DNA of 64,000 bases from Siphonodentalium dalli (GCA_032622095.1 CP136064.1:170136310-170200309); one strand, 5' to 3'; shown: positions 33,550 through 45,217, numbered from the stretch's first letter. Numbers and translations are program-made. Notes: generated from the letters alone by a model not told the origin.

Positions 33550-35062
33550 GTAATTTCAACAAATGGCCATAACTCTGGCGAAAATTGCAGGGCAGAACCT
33601 GAATTCGAACTTGACTTGTATATTGTGCTAGTAAACCCACACACCAAATTTCATTTCATTCAGTTCAGACTTACTAAGGGGGGGGGGGGGGGGTGACATT
33701 AAATAATATTTAGTTCTATTTAAATTAATTTTGCCACCTTTCCCATTGAGTCAGACTGCTTCCAACTGTCTATTTGAACTATTTATCAATGACGGACACA
33801 AAATTAATCGCATGTATTTTCAACTTATAAGTTTTCACACAAAATGAACAGGTTCCCCTGGCTCCCTAGAAAAAAATGACCTTTGTAGGACTAAGTATTA
33901 TTGGGAGTGGGGTAAACAAAAATTCTGCGGCAAAATTCATTGGACGTAGGCCAGATTCTCAAGTTATTTTCATGAGACTATTCCACATACAAAATTTAAA
34001 AACAGTCAGATAAATAAAACTAAAGTTATCACCTGGAAACCAAAATAATTGGCAAATTATAAGTCGATAAGTACCATAACCCATGGCAAAAATGGGCAGA
34101 CCGAACCCAAATTCGAACTTGACCTGTATTATTGTACAGTAATTTCAACATACCAGTTTTGGCCAGGACCTACACAGTGCATATTTCAAAATCTTCACCT
34201 GGTTCCTCCTCTTCACTGACCGCTCGGATTATGTTTGTCAGTCCAATTACTCTGTGGCCATTTCGCCTTAGTCGCCCCCACCAGCCACTTCATCGGGATA
34301 ACATCCACCAAATTGTCGCCTATGAACGTAGAACACTGCAAAGTGTGGCCTAAAAGCAATATGTTGAGACTGTCAGAGTTTTCAAATTATTCAGCAGGTC
34401 ATTACAGATTTTCACATTAAATGGAATTGTAATTGCACACATTCAAAAGGTTTCCACAACAGTTTCTCTGAGCGGAGGTAACCAAATTACAGACCTACAG
34501 CAAACTGCATACAAATGTGTATGTAGAGGTGGAACTTATGAGTATTTACTAAAAATAATCAAGTTTCAAGATATTGTCACAAATGTCATGACAATAAAAT
34601 ATGCAGGAGATGGTATATTTCAAAATACTACTGAGACAAATGTCCCTGGATTGATACCAGCGGCTGGGACTTCAAAAATGGCCATCCCAGCCCACATGGC
34701 AGTTTATACACTCCGCACCAGTGCCAATCAAGATGTTACCAGGTAGATAATGGAATATGTACCATTTGAAACAATGACACCAAACATATATCAATGTAAT
34801 AGTAGAATATGAAAACTTCAAGCGGAAAATGGAAGCTAAACAAATCACTGAGACAAAAATAAAATGTTTGAACACTCCTCTGAATGTCATCATAGCAGTG
34901 AACATCTATACCCAATTTTATTGAGATCCGAGCACTGTTGATCAAGATGTGATCTTAACAGACATCGGACGGACAAAAAAGGATAAACAAAGATGAATAA
35001 CTCTAAAACGGAAAACCAGAACAAAATGATAGAACACTCCATTAAATATCCTCATGCATTTA
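33550..35062 (+). repeat. dispersed mollusc-type repeats
   Basis: Several segments share a recognisable style: 'gccataactctggcgaaaa' with 'gaattcgaacttgacttgta' at 33560-33620, the same pair at 34075-34130, and 'caattttattgagatccgagcactgttgatcaagatg' with 'catcggacggac' at 34910-34975. A G16 run is at 33678. No coding is supported apart from a weak minus-strand piece at 34170-34310. Confidence 0.55.
34170..34310 (-). pseudogene. weak exon-like fragment
   Basis: The minus-strand frame reads SGWWGRLRRNGHRVIGLTNI, then AVSEEEEPGEDFEICTV and TAG at 34170. A possible acceptor precedes it. Composition is protein-like but I do not recognise the family. Confidence 0.25.
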
Positions 35063-35247
35063 TAGTTTAACCTCGGAACTAATTGCTACACAAAGTTGCT
35101 CAGTGACCCATCACAAACAAACAACATACTAAAAATCAAAAAGAATCAAGAATGGCGAAATAAATGAATTTTGTTAAATGCATTTCTCAAAATTTTGTAG
35201 AATGTGATGAAATAGCATATGTGGGGTCATACAACTCAATAAATAGA

Positions 35248-35393
35248 GGATCTCACATGAGTTTCTATTTTATACGGAATTTATCAACCGAGTTCACTAA
35301 ATTCGATTTGAGCCGAGGTTTACCGAGGCTCAAATAGAATTTAGAGGACGAGGTTGATAAATTACGTATAAAATAGGACGAGTGTGAGATACC
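35248..35393. repeat. 146-bp palindromic element
   Basis: gatctcacatgagtttctat, tttatacggaatttatcaacc and gatttgagcc on the left are answered by ggctcaaat, gttgataaattacgtataaa and gagtgtgagat on the right. That makes an imperfect hairpin about 65 bp long per arm. There is no coding. It resembles small palindromic MITEs. Confidence 0.75.
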
Positions 35394-36479
35394 TTTTATC
35401 ACATGATCAAATAAACCCGAAGCAACGTGAAATATTCATCGAAAACAACAATCATAAACTACAGCGATCGCAAGTTATTTGAAGAACGCCGTAACGTCAT
35501 CGCACGCGCTGATATTAAACGTGTCTATTACCGATAATTATGAAACTGCTTTTATGGCCAAATTATGTGATAAATATATATCCATATCCCCTGTATTTCT
35601 CATAATCACTTTAGTATACATGGTTAAACAGACTGAAGAATTTACAACATCATGGTGTATAAAATCAAATTGTTGAGTCAGTTTCTTGAAAAATGTGTGA
35701 AATCCAGAAACTGTTGATTGGCATAAACAATGTAATCCTATTTTTTCCAACACTAAGTGCTTTAGGAAGAAAGTTCAAATGATTTACATATTAAAATAAT
35801 AATTGTATTCATTGTTGTTTACTATTTGTTCCAAAACAAATTTATGTTTTTGGCACATTGTATTTAACCTAGTATACATAAAGAGTTTATGAGAAATACA
35901 GGGCATATAGATATCAATTGTTTTAGTTGTATGTCCTCAAATATGGTATTTCATCACACCATTAATGTGTCACATAGGAAGACACATTTTGTTTAAAAAT
36001 ATTTTTGTCTTCTCGATCATAGATGCATATAGTAATATTTGTGTGTGCACAATATAGTGAGGAAACTAATAAACAGCGAGATATCACTTTATTTTTCTCA
36101 TCTTTTTTTTAAATACTACACATAAAATATGGATCTGACCTAATTCTAATAAATTGAGGCTCCGAAATTAGACAAAATCCCAATTTTGGAGGCACATAAC
36201 TCCAAAAAATACTCGACGTAACTGAAAAATGTTTTCTGTTGTGTAATCAGGATTGTGTACTCAACAAAAGGATATTAAATGGAAGGACTGATTAAATAGA
36301 GTTTTTTATAAACATTTTTGAAATGCCATAAATTGAGTTTTTTTACAAATTTATTTCACTTAATTTACGAATTTCGTCTTTATTTATCAACTTTGATTTT
36401 TAGTGTGTTTATAATAGGTTAGTTGTCTTATTCCTGCTAATAAACAGTGTATTGCAAATAGTTTTGAGTTTAGGCACTT
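35394..36479. other. no gene seen
   Basis: AT-rich and without recognisable features. Confidence 0.5.
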
Positions 36480-36665
36480 TTTTCTCATAAATACACGGGA
36501 CTAGTAGTGAACAGCCATACCAAATTGCATTGAGATCCGATCACTATTGCTATGACATGAACAAACATCGGATGGACGGACTGACATGTGCAAAACAGTA
36601 TACCCCCTTTTTTTAAAGGGGTATACTGTTTTGCACCTGTCCGTCATCCGTCCGAATATACACTA
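36480..36665. repeat. dispersed repeat with 45-bp inverted arms
   Basis: 'ataccaaattgcattgagatccgatcac' (two parts) leads into catcggatggacggactgac and tgcaaaacagtatacccc. Then, after a T/A spacer, ggggtatactgttttgcac and ctgtccgtcatccgtccga follow as the inverted copy. The junction sits at about 36610. It appears to be two head-to-head copies of one repeat end. Confidence 0.7.
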
Positions 36666-36889
36666 AATAATTAAAGCTAAACCATAAGTTACATGTTATT
36701 ATGATATTTGGGTGGAAAGAAAGACATCCTGGTGGATGTGGTACTCACGATTGAGTCACACTTTGAGGGCTACTAATTTTGGTTAGTTCTGTGGGCAGAC
36801 ACAAGTGAATTTCCCATTTAACTGAACCTAGTAAGCATTCCAACTGTAGAGGCAGAATTGTAAAAATGGAAATACACCATTATACACCA

Positions 36890-37430
36890 TTATTGACATT
36901 AAACCTACAATATGCCCATCCAGATGTTGGTAATGGACCAAGCTTTCTGGAATGTTTCTAGTGAGTTGGAGAAGTCCGTAGATTTACAAAGACTGTTGAT
37001 GGACTAAAAGTTCCTCTGAATAGTTTTATTATGACCTTCAAACGGAGCGAATATCCATCGACCTTGAAGGTTGGTATATGAAGATGGACTTAAGAACAAT
37101 TGTTCCAAACCCATTGCGATGTTTTAAATGTCAGGGGTATGGGCCATGGCCAGGAACATTGTAAAAGTAAAGAAACCATATGTGCAAGATGTCATATTTC
37201 TGGTCATGATCATAAGGTTTGTACTAATCTTTAAAAATGTTCAAACTGTCAAGGTTCACATGCTGCAATGGATCGCTCATGTCCAATTTGAGACTGTGAA
37301 TTCAAGATTCAACGATGTAAAGCGGAGAAGCATCTGTCACAAATGTCATATACTCGGCAATCTTGTCTACAAAAAAAGTGTGATGTCAGCACTCATGACA
37401 CAGAGTCAAACCAAACCCGTCAGTATATAA
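36890..37430 (+). pseudogene. LINE ORF1 nucleic-acid-binding protein
   Basis: In the right frame the sequence encodes FIMTFKRSEYPSTLKVG, then VPNPLRCFKCQGYGHGQEHC, ICARCHISGHDHKVC and KCSNCQGSHAAMDRSCP. That is three CCHC-type knuckles in the order typical of ORF1 of Jockey/Nimb-like LINEs, which binds the element RNA. Stops interrupt it near 37070, 37232 and 37292, so the copy is dead. Confidence 0.75.
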
Positions 37431-37934
37431 CTAGCAACACAAGTTGAGACTTATATTATTCTTGCTTCAGAACCTGAAGCGCAGGTTATGGATACAGCTT
37501 CTGTCGTTGAGACATTTCCTCCGAAACAATCTGCATGTTTATCCTATTGTTCCAAAATAGAAATCGCCTGTTGCTTCGAAACAAATATCGCCAAAGTCAC
37601 TCAAACGCTTTCGACTCTCGGAGAGAGGTTCATCTTTGAGCTTTCAAACTTTGACCACAATGATATGATTGATGAGAAACGGTTAATTCTCAAAGACAAG
37701 GAGCAGTATTTGTGGATCGGGGCTGTCGGTTGGGTGAAGGCTGACATTCTGTCTCACCCACCGACCATCAGCTTGACGCATTCATCAAATATTATAAATA
37801 CCTTATCACTGCAAAATCTGATTTTAATAGCTACTTTACATATTTCGATGTGGCTGCTTGGCAATTTCGTGTTATTTATTTGCTATTTATTATCTATTCT
37901 GAAATCTTACGAAGAGAAAGGTTCTGTTGTTGGT

Positions 37935-37978
37935 GGTGATATGGCCTAACGGCTAAAACGACGTTAAACAATCAATCA
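37935..37978 (+). repeat. LINE 3' end
   Basis: 'ggcctaacggctaaaacgacgttaaacaatcaatca' (in two parts) is a 3' terminus I associate with mollusc LINEs. It follows the ORF1 remnant after only about 500 bp, so the ORF2 region has been deleted. Confidence 0.5.
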
Positions 37979-37979
37979 T

Positions 37980-39060
37980 GTAGCTGCAGTGAAGAAAGCC
38001 TTTGACTCGGTTCCACACGTTTGCTGGCGAAGGTGGAAGCATATGGAATATTAGGGACAGTGGTTAGATGGATCCGTATATTTCTTGAAACCCGGAAACG
38101 GTGAGTAATTTTGCGAGATTTCTGGTCAAACTGGAAGGAGGTTGAGGGCTGAGTTCAACAATGCATTGGTCCAATCATGTTCCTCATTTCCATAAACGAT
38201 CTCCCAGATAAAGTTGAATCTATATGTAAGATATTCACTGACGACATTAAAGTATTACCAGAATGGCAATCATTTTCCATCAGATATAAACACAGTCTGC
38301 GAATGGTCAACAGAATTGTTATTTCCATTCAACTCGAATAAAATACACGTCATCTATTTTGGTCACAATAAGATATCACATGACAGATGACCCGTCTTTG
38401 CCAACACTACTGAAATCTGACGAAGAGAAAGACCTAGGTGTATGCATTGATATAAAATTAAACTTTGACTAAGATGTAAACGAGGCAGTAAAGAAAGCAA
38501 ATCTGACTCTCGGTATCATGTATAGATCATTGACATGTATAGAGAACATTGTTGTCCCCTTCATAATGGCATTATTGCGACCGGTTTTGGAATACGGGAG
38601 CCTGTTACAATCAGACAAATCCATAAAACATTCAAAATCCATAGAATGTATACAGCGATGAGCAATTAAGCTAGTACCAACGGTCCGAACCTACCATATA
38701 GAGAATAAGGCTGATTAACCTCAGTCTTATGTCGCTGAAATATAGGAGATTCAGGGGGGGGGATCTTAGTGAAACATAAGATTCTCCTGAGTTCCCACGA
38801 TCTTGAACCTGGCACGTCTATGTTCCAGGGAGTATACGATTCGAGAACGAGGGGCCACACTCACAAATTATACACCCCAATAGATGCAACAAAGACATCC
38901 GTTTGCACTTTGCTGAAAGAGTGGTCCATCATTGGAACAATTTATTACAGTTCATGGTAGATTCGGAAGACCTGAAAACCTTCAAAGATCGGAACTTTGG
39001 AACACTAGGTATCAATTCGATGAGTAACAATCCAATACCGTACACACATAAAATGTGAAC
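37980..39060 (+). pseudogene. LINE reverse transcriptase (CR1-like), decayed
   Basis: Begins abruptly in the palm region (KKAFDSVPH). It continues with YGILGTVVRWIRIFLETRKR, FLISINDLPDKVESICKIF, the catalytic box as TDD (where relatives have ADD), then MYRSLTCIENIVVPFIMALL and RPVLEYGSLL. Many stops and frameshifts. It is a second, unrelated LINE joined directly to the 3' end of the previous one. Confidence 0.75.
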
Positions 39061-39293
39061 AGACAGCTTGCAACCCGTGAAAACTTCAAATTAGATTTCC
39101 TATTCCGTAACTTTGGGCTAAAAGTCATCGCGACTTGTTGCGGACATAATATCTATGTTATGTTATATAGGTGAAGAATAAATTCTGCTGTAATCCATCC
39201 GTTGTCTCAACGCTCTCCGGTGGAACCTGTTGGTGCGCAGTCGATCAACGATTCATTCATCTTTTTACGCTTGAATACCACTAGTGGCGGGAT

Positions 39294-39597
39294 GTATAGG
39301 TTACAAGTAACTAATTATATAGAGTTACGCTTCTTGAATTTGTGTAGGGAAACTCGAGTCAACATAAAAAAAAATCTGGCTGCTGATTGGTTGATTATCA
39401 TTGAGGGAAATATCCCTAAGCGGGAACAGAAAATCATAGCCTACGTAAATATGGCGATAATGTATGTTTAGATGTCCAGGAAGAGTCTGGTGGGGTCCCG
39501 AAGTTATGGAAGGGTTCTGTGTATTTTTATGCTGCTGATTTTTGTGCAGTAAATGGGGTAGTTGTGGAAATGCAAGATTATCGTTTGTAACCTACAG
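39294..39597. mobile_element. TTGTAACC-ended element, short copy
   Basis: It starts taggttacaag and ends tttgtaaccta, with TA on both outer sides. Its 290 bp are nearly identical to 40461-40748 of the longer copy, but about 150 bp near the right end are missing. So it is an internal-deletion derivative of the longer copy's family. Confidence 0.7.
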
Positions 39598-40455
39598 GCA
39601 GAAAATTCACATTTTTCAAATATCGTTCAGGGCAGCGAATTTAGAAGCACTAATAAACAATGTCTGCCTTGTTTTATTGAGCTGTTGTATTTTTACGCCC
39701 TACCGATCCATTTTCAGATTACGCGAGACAATTATTTAACCCTCTGTCGCCGGAACTTCAACTTTTTCCGGAGGCGTAATTTTCTGAAAATCATCAATTT
39801 TGTGCATATGGGTGGACCTTTAATGTTCAAAATAGCAAGATGGAAGTTACTCTAATAGGAATTCGACTCAAACTCCTAAAAAGTACTGAAATTTAAAGGG
39901 ACATCCGCCTATCATTGAACCGAATCATCGTCGGGTGGTGAAATTTTGAGGGGGGGGGGGTGTGTTTCAAATCCAATTAAACATTGTACTGTTCAAAATG
40001 AGATAAATTCCTTACGGCGTATGGTAGATATACGTAACTAGTTTTCAAAACTTATATATATGCCTTTCTGTCGTGTGCGTTATCCACGCGAGTAGGATTT
40101 TACAAATTAAATGATGATGAAAAACCGTTAATTTTGGGTGTGGTCACATTTGTGTCATACAATTCCGATTATAGTGAGTGGATGGACATGCGACACTGTG
40201 CAGTATATATGTCTATGACACGAGACATTAGTATATTTTCTACTAAACTTTGCTCCCAGAGTTATCAGGATGCGATTATCGGTGTTATTTCTTACCCCAA
40301 AAAATTGCTTCATTTTAAAACGGGGTATGTGGGTTAAAGGATCGATGAGAGATAATAGGATGTCCAATGACTCCTATATTTCTATTGTATTACAGTAAAG
40401 CTTTTTTTGTAAAATTGGTGCGGTTTACACGATCAAAGTTCGATTTTATTTACAA

Positions 40456-40914
40456 TTATAGGTTACAAGCAACTAATTATATAGAGTTACGCTTCTTGTA
40501 TTTGTGTAGGGTCGAAGTCAGCATAAAAAAAAATTCTGGCTGCTAATTGGTTGATTATCATTGAGGGAAATATCCCTAAGCGGGAACAGAAAATCATAGC
40601 CTACGTAAATATGGCGATGATGTATGTTTAGATGTCCAGGAAGAGTCTGGTGGGGTCCCGAAGTTATGGAAGGGGTCTGGGTATTTTTATGCTGCTGATT
40701 TTTGTGCAATAAATGGGGTAGTTGTGGAAATGCAAGATTATCGTTTGAAAAAAATACCGAAAAGAGCGCGTTTGTTGTCACAGACTGATGCAGCGGATGA
40801 CGTTCTAAGGGAAAATTGACCACTTGCAGTTCAAATGGGCTTAACCCATGGCCGGCGGGACTTCTAGTTAACAATGTCGCCTATGGAAAATAATTAGGTG
40901 TTTGTAACCTATAG
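40456..40914. mobile_element. TTGTAACC-ended element, long copy
   Basis: The ends are taggttacaag and tttgtaaccta, flanked by TA (or TATA). It is inserted exactly where the minus-strand pogo/Tigger transposase reading stops (40918). It holds one open frame (40580-40867) with a single internal stop. Confidence 0.7.
40580..40867 (+). pseudogene. unrecognised 95-codon frame inside the TTGTAACC element
   Basis: The frame reads AGTENHSLRKYGDDVCLDVQ, then SGGVPKLWKGSGYFYAADFC, VVVEMQDYRLKKIPKRARLL and, past a single TGA at 40817, LTHGRRDF to TAG at 40865. The same frame is conserved in the short copy up to DYRL. Composition is protein-like, and a start upstream of the window of openness is not evident. 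It could be the end of a transposase or a captured exon. I do not recognise it. Confidence 0.35.
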
Positions 40915-40917
40915 TTG

Positions 40918-41600
40918 CCGGTTCCACTTCCACCACGCGGAATAGCTGTCGCCCCTCTCTCCCCATTCCTGGCTGAGGCAACGGCTCTCTTGTTTAAGAG
41001 CGTGACATTTTTTGGAGGCCGGTGAACATTTGTCAATCCACTTTCATCGACGTTGTATATTTGATTCGGTTCGAACTGGTGTTAATTGATCATCTTCAGC
41101 AGGTTGTCGAATAATCTACCAACACGCACTCTAATCACACCATAAATCCAGTGAAATCGGCTCGATTTTCTGATAGTCAGTTTGAGGTGTCAGAAATACG
41201 TATACAAAATCGCGTCCTGCTATTGTCGCGTTCTTGTTGAAGCAATTTGGAATTTCATTCATATCGACGAATTGATACACATTTCTTTGAATATCTCGAA
41301 TTTCCAAACCGTAGAATGACTCATCCATGTCAACTACATGTATGTACTTATTTAGATCCGACTCATGTTTCTCGCTCGATATGGGCTGCCCCCCCCCCCC
41401 CCCATGACTGCCTAGGCTGATTGCATGTCATCCGCAAGGTTTTCAATTTATTCTTAACAAGCTGGTGCAGCGCATCACGTGGAAGATTATACGCAAAAGA
41501 AGCTTTCCTGAAGGATAATTGGCTTGAGCGCACCTCATGGATAGCCAAGCGCATAATATACCCGATACCGTCTTCATCTCAGATTTGCGCTTGTAGACGC
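40918..41600 (-). pseudogene. pogo/Tigger-type transposase, N-terminal part
   Basis: Minus strand, in order: a Psq-like helix-turn-helix (SFRKASFAYNLPRDALHQLV), a CENP-B-like region (MDESFYGLEIRDIQRNVYQF, NCFNKNATIAGRDFVY) and the DDE core start (NQIYNVDESGLTNVHRPPK with the first catalytic Asp, then SARNGERGA). A C15 run and frame changes near 41390 and 41130, and a stop before HQFEPN, inactivate it. The rest of the DDE domain is missing beyond 40918, where the TTGTAACC element begins. Confidence 0.8.
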
Positions 41601-41659
41601 GCATCATGGCCTGAAAATGTAGGGGGCAAGGACTCGTTATTGCAAACGTCAACAATAAC

Positions 41660-42820
41660 GAACTGAATATGTATATACCTATGTCTTACGACATCAATGC
41701 TTAATTAAATTAGGCCCCCAATAAATGTTGAAGACCAACATATATACAAAGGCATAATTCACGGATTTACATATGTCTGAGTTGTTTTGACTTTATATGA
41801 TTTATTACAAGACTTCGTTTAGCTCCCACCTTCCTTTATCAGTGCTTGCGACCAGGATAGAAGTCAGGCGGTATAAAACAAACAATTCACTTCAGTTTAC
41901 AATTTGCTTTAAAAATCCCAATATTTTAAGGAGACCTAATTCAAATAAAGTGCATATTCTGCTTTTCAATACTAGAAAGCAAAATTCGACAATACCGAAA
42001 TGTTGGCCTAATAACAATTGTGAAAGACTTAACAAAATAATATATTTGAAGACAAAATAATTAACTGATTTGACAGACAATTTAAATGAAATAGTGACTG
42101 ACCAACTGCGTGACATTCGATGAGCCCTCCGCGATGGCGGGGATTTTATGTTATCAGATATATATATATATAGCTATATATATATATATATATATATATA
42201 GAATAGATAATGATTTTTGTGTTGCAAAGAATTGCAATGTTCCTGACCATGATGATGTCAGATTCCATTTCAGCAAATCGAACACACACATACCGGTAGT
42301 AGTTCTCATTATAGCGAGTTGCAAAGATGTAAGAAATCGCGCCAGCGACCTGAGCCCGCGCGTGCCTACATAATTTAAAAAAATATATATATATACAAAT
42401 TTAAATCCGCCTGACTTCAACGGAGTCTGCTGGGCCCAAGCCTATGCAGATAAAGGCTGAGGGGGTGGTAATCAAAGTCAAAACAACTGAGTAATGTGTA
42501 ATTAACAATGGGACTGAGTATGTATACGCCGTAGAGTAGGCCTAAGCCGTACGGTAGTTAATTAACACATTGATTAACGGTGTATACGCGGCCAATGTAA
42601 AAGGTTCGTTTGTGTTCGTTGTTTGTAGCTTTGTATTCCAATAATGCTAACAACTCAAAAAATAAGTCATCCAAGTTGGAATTAACACCATGCACATAGA
42701 CACAAAATGGACCCCCACGCACACACAAACCCATGCAAACCGCTTTTTTGGACCCGGGTTCGTTTATGTTAGTCTGTGTTCGTTGTTTAGTAGGACCCGG
42801 TGCTGCTTGATTTGAACATT
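41660..42820. other. gene-free stretch with (TA)n
   Basis: A (TA)n microsatellite at about 42158-42202. Otherwise no supported feature. Confidence 0.5.
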
Positions 42821-42825
42821 CACAC

Positions 42826-44041
42826 CACAGGGGCCTGTAACGCGCTCCGCTGTCCGCCCCCCCCCCCTTTATATACACGCGCCTGCCTCACGTTAATGGT
42901 AGTATTATAGACAAGGGGAACTGTAGAAATTCACCTTTTTACCATCGCTTGGCAATCGGACAAATTTAGTCCATTCACCCCAGTAATGCTAACGATTTAG
43001 CCACGGATGTATCGGCGAAGAATTCATCTTTCAATCAATACCACAAACTCCCATCAGAACCATTCATATACATAGCATTTGATAAATTTTTAACCACCGA
43101 ATATTGTCTCCGGAGAACGTAAATTTCCAGTTTGATCCGTCTCAGTAGCAATGGCGGATATGTTTCTCTAAATTCACCACCCATACAGCTTACTATCATT
43201 AAAAATCGGTCAAACGATCAACTAAACATCTGGAGCTCAGTGATTTCTTGTCGGCTAATAATTTATTTACTCATACAACACATCGTCAGTAAACAATTTT
43301 TATAGAGTCGAAATCTGTCGATAATTCTAATTTTGTTTTCATTATTTTTTTACGATCCACCCAGCTCATTTTAATATTCATTATGACCTGACCTCGATTC
43401 TAATACTGAGCGGTGATTGGCTGTTTCTACTATGGCAGTCATGGAAAGTTCAGGTCATAATGAATATTAAAATGAGGAGCTGCGTGAATAGTAAACAATT
43501 TTTTTTTTAAAGTTGGAATTATCGACAGATTTCTCCTCTATAGAAATTGTTTACTGACGATGTGTTGATTTGTATGAGTAAATAAATTATTAGCCGACAA
43601 GAAATCACTGAGCTCCAGATGTTTAGTTGATCGTTTGACCTATTTTTAATGACAGTAAGCTGTATGGGTTTTGAATTTAGATAAAAATATCCGCCATTGC
43701 TACTTAGACGGATCAAACTGGAAATTTACGCTCTCCGGAGACAATATTCGGTGGTTAAAAATTTATCAAATGCTATGTATATGAATGGTTCTGATGGGAG
43801 TTTGTGGTATTGATTGAAAGATGAATTCTTCGCCGATACATCCGTGGCTATATCGTTAGCATTACTGGGGTGAATGGGCTAAATTTGTCCGATTGCCGAG
43901 CGATGGTAAAAATGTGAATTTCTACAGTTCTCCTTGTCTCTATAATACTACCATTAACGTGAAGCAGGTGCGTATATAGAAGCGGCGTATATGGGCAGCG
44001 CAAAAGGGGGCGGACAGCGGAGCGCGTTATAGGCCCCTGTG
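42826..44041. mobile_element. 1216-bp fold-back element, hAT-like
   Basis: Two arms of about 580 bp are inverted copies of each other (for example cgcgctccgctgtccgcccc, tgctaacgattagcc-type segments, tgttgtatgagtaaataaat), with a centre at 43395-43450. The ends are cacaggggcct and its complement, flanked by an exact 8-bp duplication, attcacac (42818-42825 and 44042-44049). The 8-bp duplication and CA-G-rich terminus fit hAT. There is no coding. Confidence 0.85.
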
Positions 44042-44046
44042 ATTCA

Positions 44047-44539
44047 CACGGTGGGGAATCACGTGGTTTCTAGGTTGGTGAGTACCACGCTTTCAAAATT
44101 TGCAAACCCGCGAAAGCATAATATACGAGGAACTCGCACAAAACTTAGCAGTTTGACTGTTGCGGTGGGCATACGCTTGTTTATTTTGGAAACAAGTTGA
44201 TACCTTATTTGTTCGGAAATACTTGGTAGTTTTATATAACATTCTGACCAAAGTCGGTTGCCAGTCGGAGGTGCGTGGAATACACCAGTCCATACATCTT
44301 GGAGAATCCTTCGACTGAAAACTTTGGTCAGAATGTTAGAGCAAACAAATATGAATTTGGACATAAACGAGGTATCAGCTTGTTTGTAAAATAGTATACG
44401 TGTGTAGCATCTGCTCGTAGCTGTCAAAAATAATATGTCATATCCCAGTTTTTTACCTTTTCCCTCGCGTTTTAGATCGACTCGGCCATTTTGAATGTGC
44501 GATACTCATCAACTCGAAACCACGTGATTCCCCACCGTG
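44047..44539. mobile_element. 493-bp fold-back element
   Basis: The ends are cacggtggggaatcacgtgg followed by tttc, and the exact reverse complement. Further pairs (cattctgaccaaag with ctttggtcagaatg; acaagttgatacc with ggtatcagcttgt) show that it is palindromic through most of its length. Its left end overlaps the target duplication of the neighbouring fold-back element. Long frames inside are by-products of the palindrome. Confidence 0.8.
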
Positions 44540-44640
44540 CTTCAGCAATATACTGATTATGAAAGTGTTAAAGGAGAAGTACCCTAGTACATCCAATGTA
44601 TTTCAGATGATCGTCAGAGGGTCAATGGCAAAACATCACT

Positions 44641-44722
44641 TTTTTTTAAACAGTCCTAGGTGCGCACATGATTGTCTCTTTTTTTTTAAACAGCCATATG
44701 TGCGCACATGATTGTCCATTTA
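44641..44722 (+). repeat. 45-bp direct repeat, two copies
   Basis: ttttttttaaacag, then gtgcgcacatgattgtc, occurs twice in tandem. Confidence 0.8.
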
Positions 44723-44935
44723 AAATTCTTCCTCCCAGTGAATTTTCAAATCACTGCATTTTATGATAATTCAAACTACATTTTATGCTGACTCAATCTA
44801 CATGAAACAATGTGATACTATGGAAAGCCGAAGGGGACATGATAGTTGCTAATTGCTATTTTTTTTTTAATATTGACTATTGGAATTTGTGTGCATATCA
44901 ATTTCAATTGTATATCAAAAAGTGATAAAAAATTT

Positions 44936-45217
44936 ACCTCTTTTTCACAACGACAGTTGCATCCGCGACATTTTCTCCCTCGTTTTCACTACTGGATATA
45001 TAATTATGCCTAGTTCTGCAGACAAAATCGAACCTTTCTTCTTGGGCTGGTTCTGGCAGCTCATCTTGGTGGTTCCACATTTGCAGCCTCTGCTGCAAAA
45101 TGTCCCCGCGTCCAAACATGGACACGGTGCCCGCAACGACCGAGACGTGGCCGACTTCCTCCACGCACATACATTTGCGCACGAACAGGTAACCGCCCCA
45201 GGATCGCTTCCAAACAC
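44936..45217 (-). pseudogene. Cys-rich exon, one frameshift
   Basis: The minus strand first reads GAVTCSCANVCAWRK, CPCLDAGTFCSRGCKCG and MSCQNQ. This is a C-x-C-rich pattern like the zinc/DNA-binding-type repeats seen in many invertebrate orphan proteins. After a frame change it continues PEPAQEERFDFVCRTRHNYI and SSSENEGENVADATVVVKK to a donor (ag|gtaaat). The good donor and acidic tail suggest an ancestral spliced gene, now broken by a 1-nt shift near 45060. Confidence 0.45.

Noticed and set aside
32875-34310. a single spliced gene joining the exon-like pieces at 34170-34310 and 32875-32929
   Set aside because: The only plausible donor in the first piece is phase 1 and gives an early stop when joined to the second, so the link is not supported.
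37488-37949. 153-residue plus-strand frame
   Set aside because: It runs into the LINE 3' tail and probably reflects untranslated LINE sequence; composition is not convincing.
44059-44427. 122-residue minus-strand frame
   Set aside because: It lies wholly inside a palindromic fold-back element, where long open frames arise by chance on both strands.
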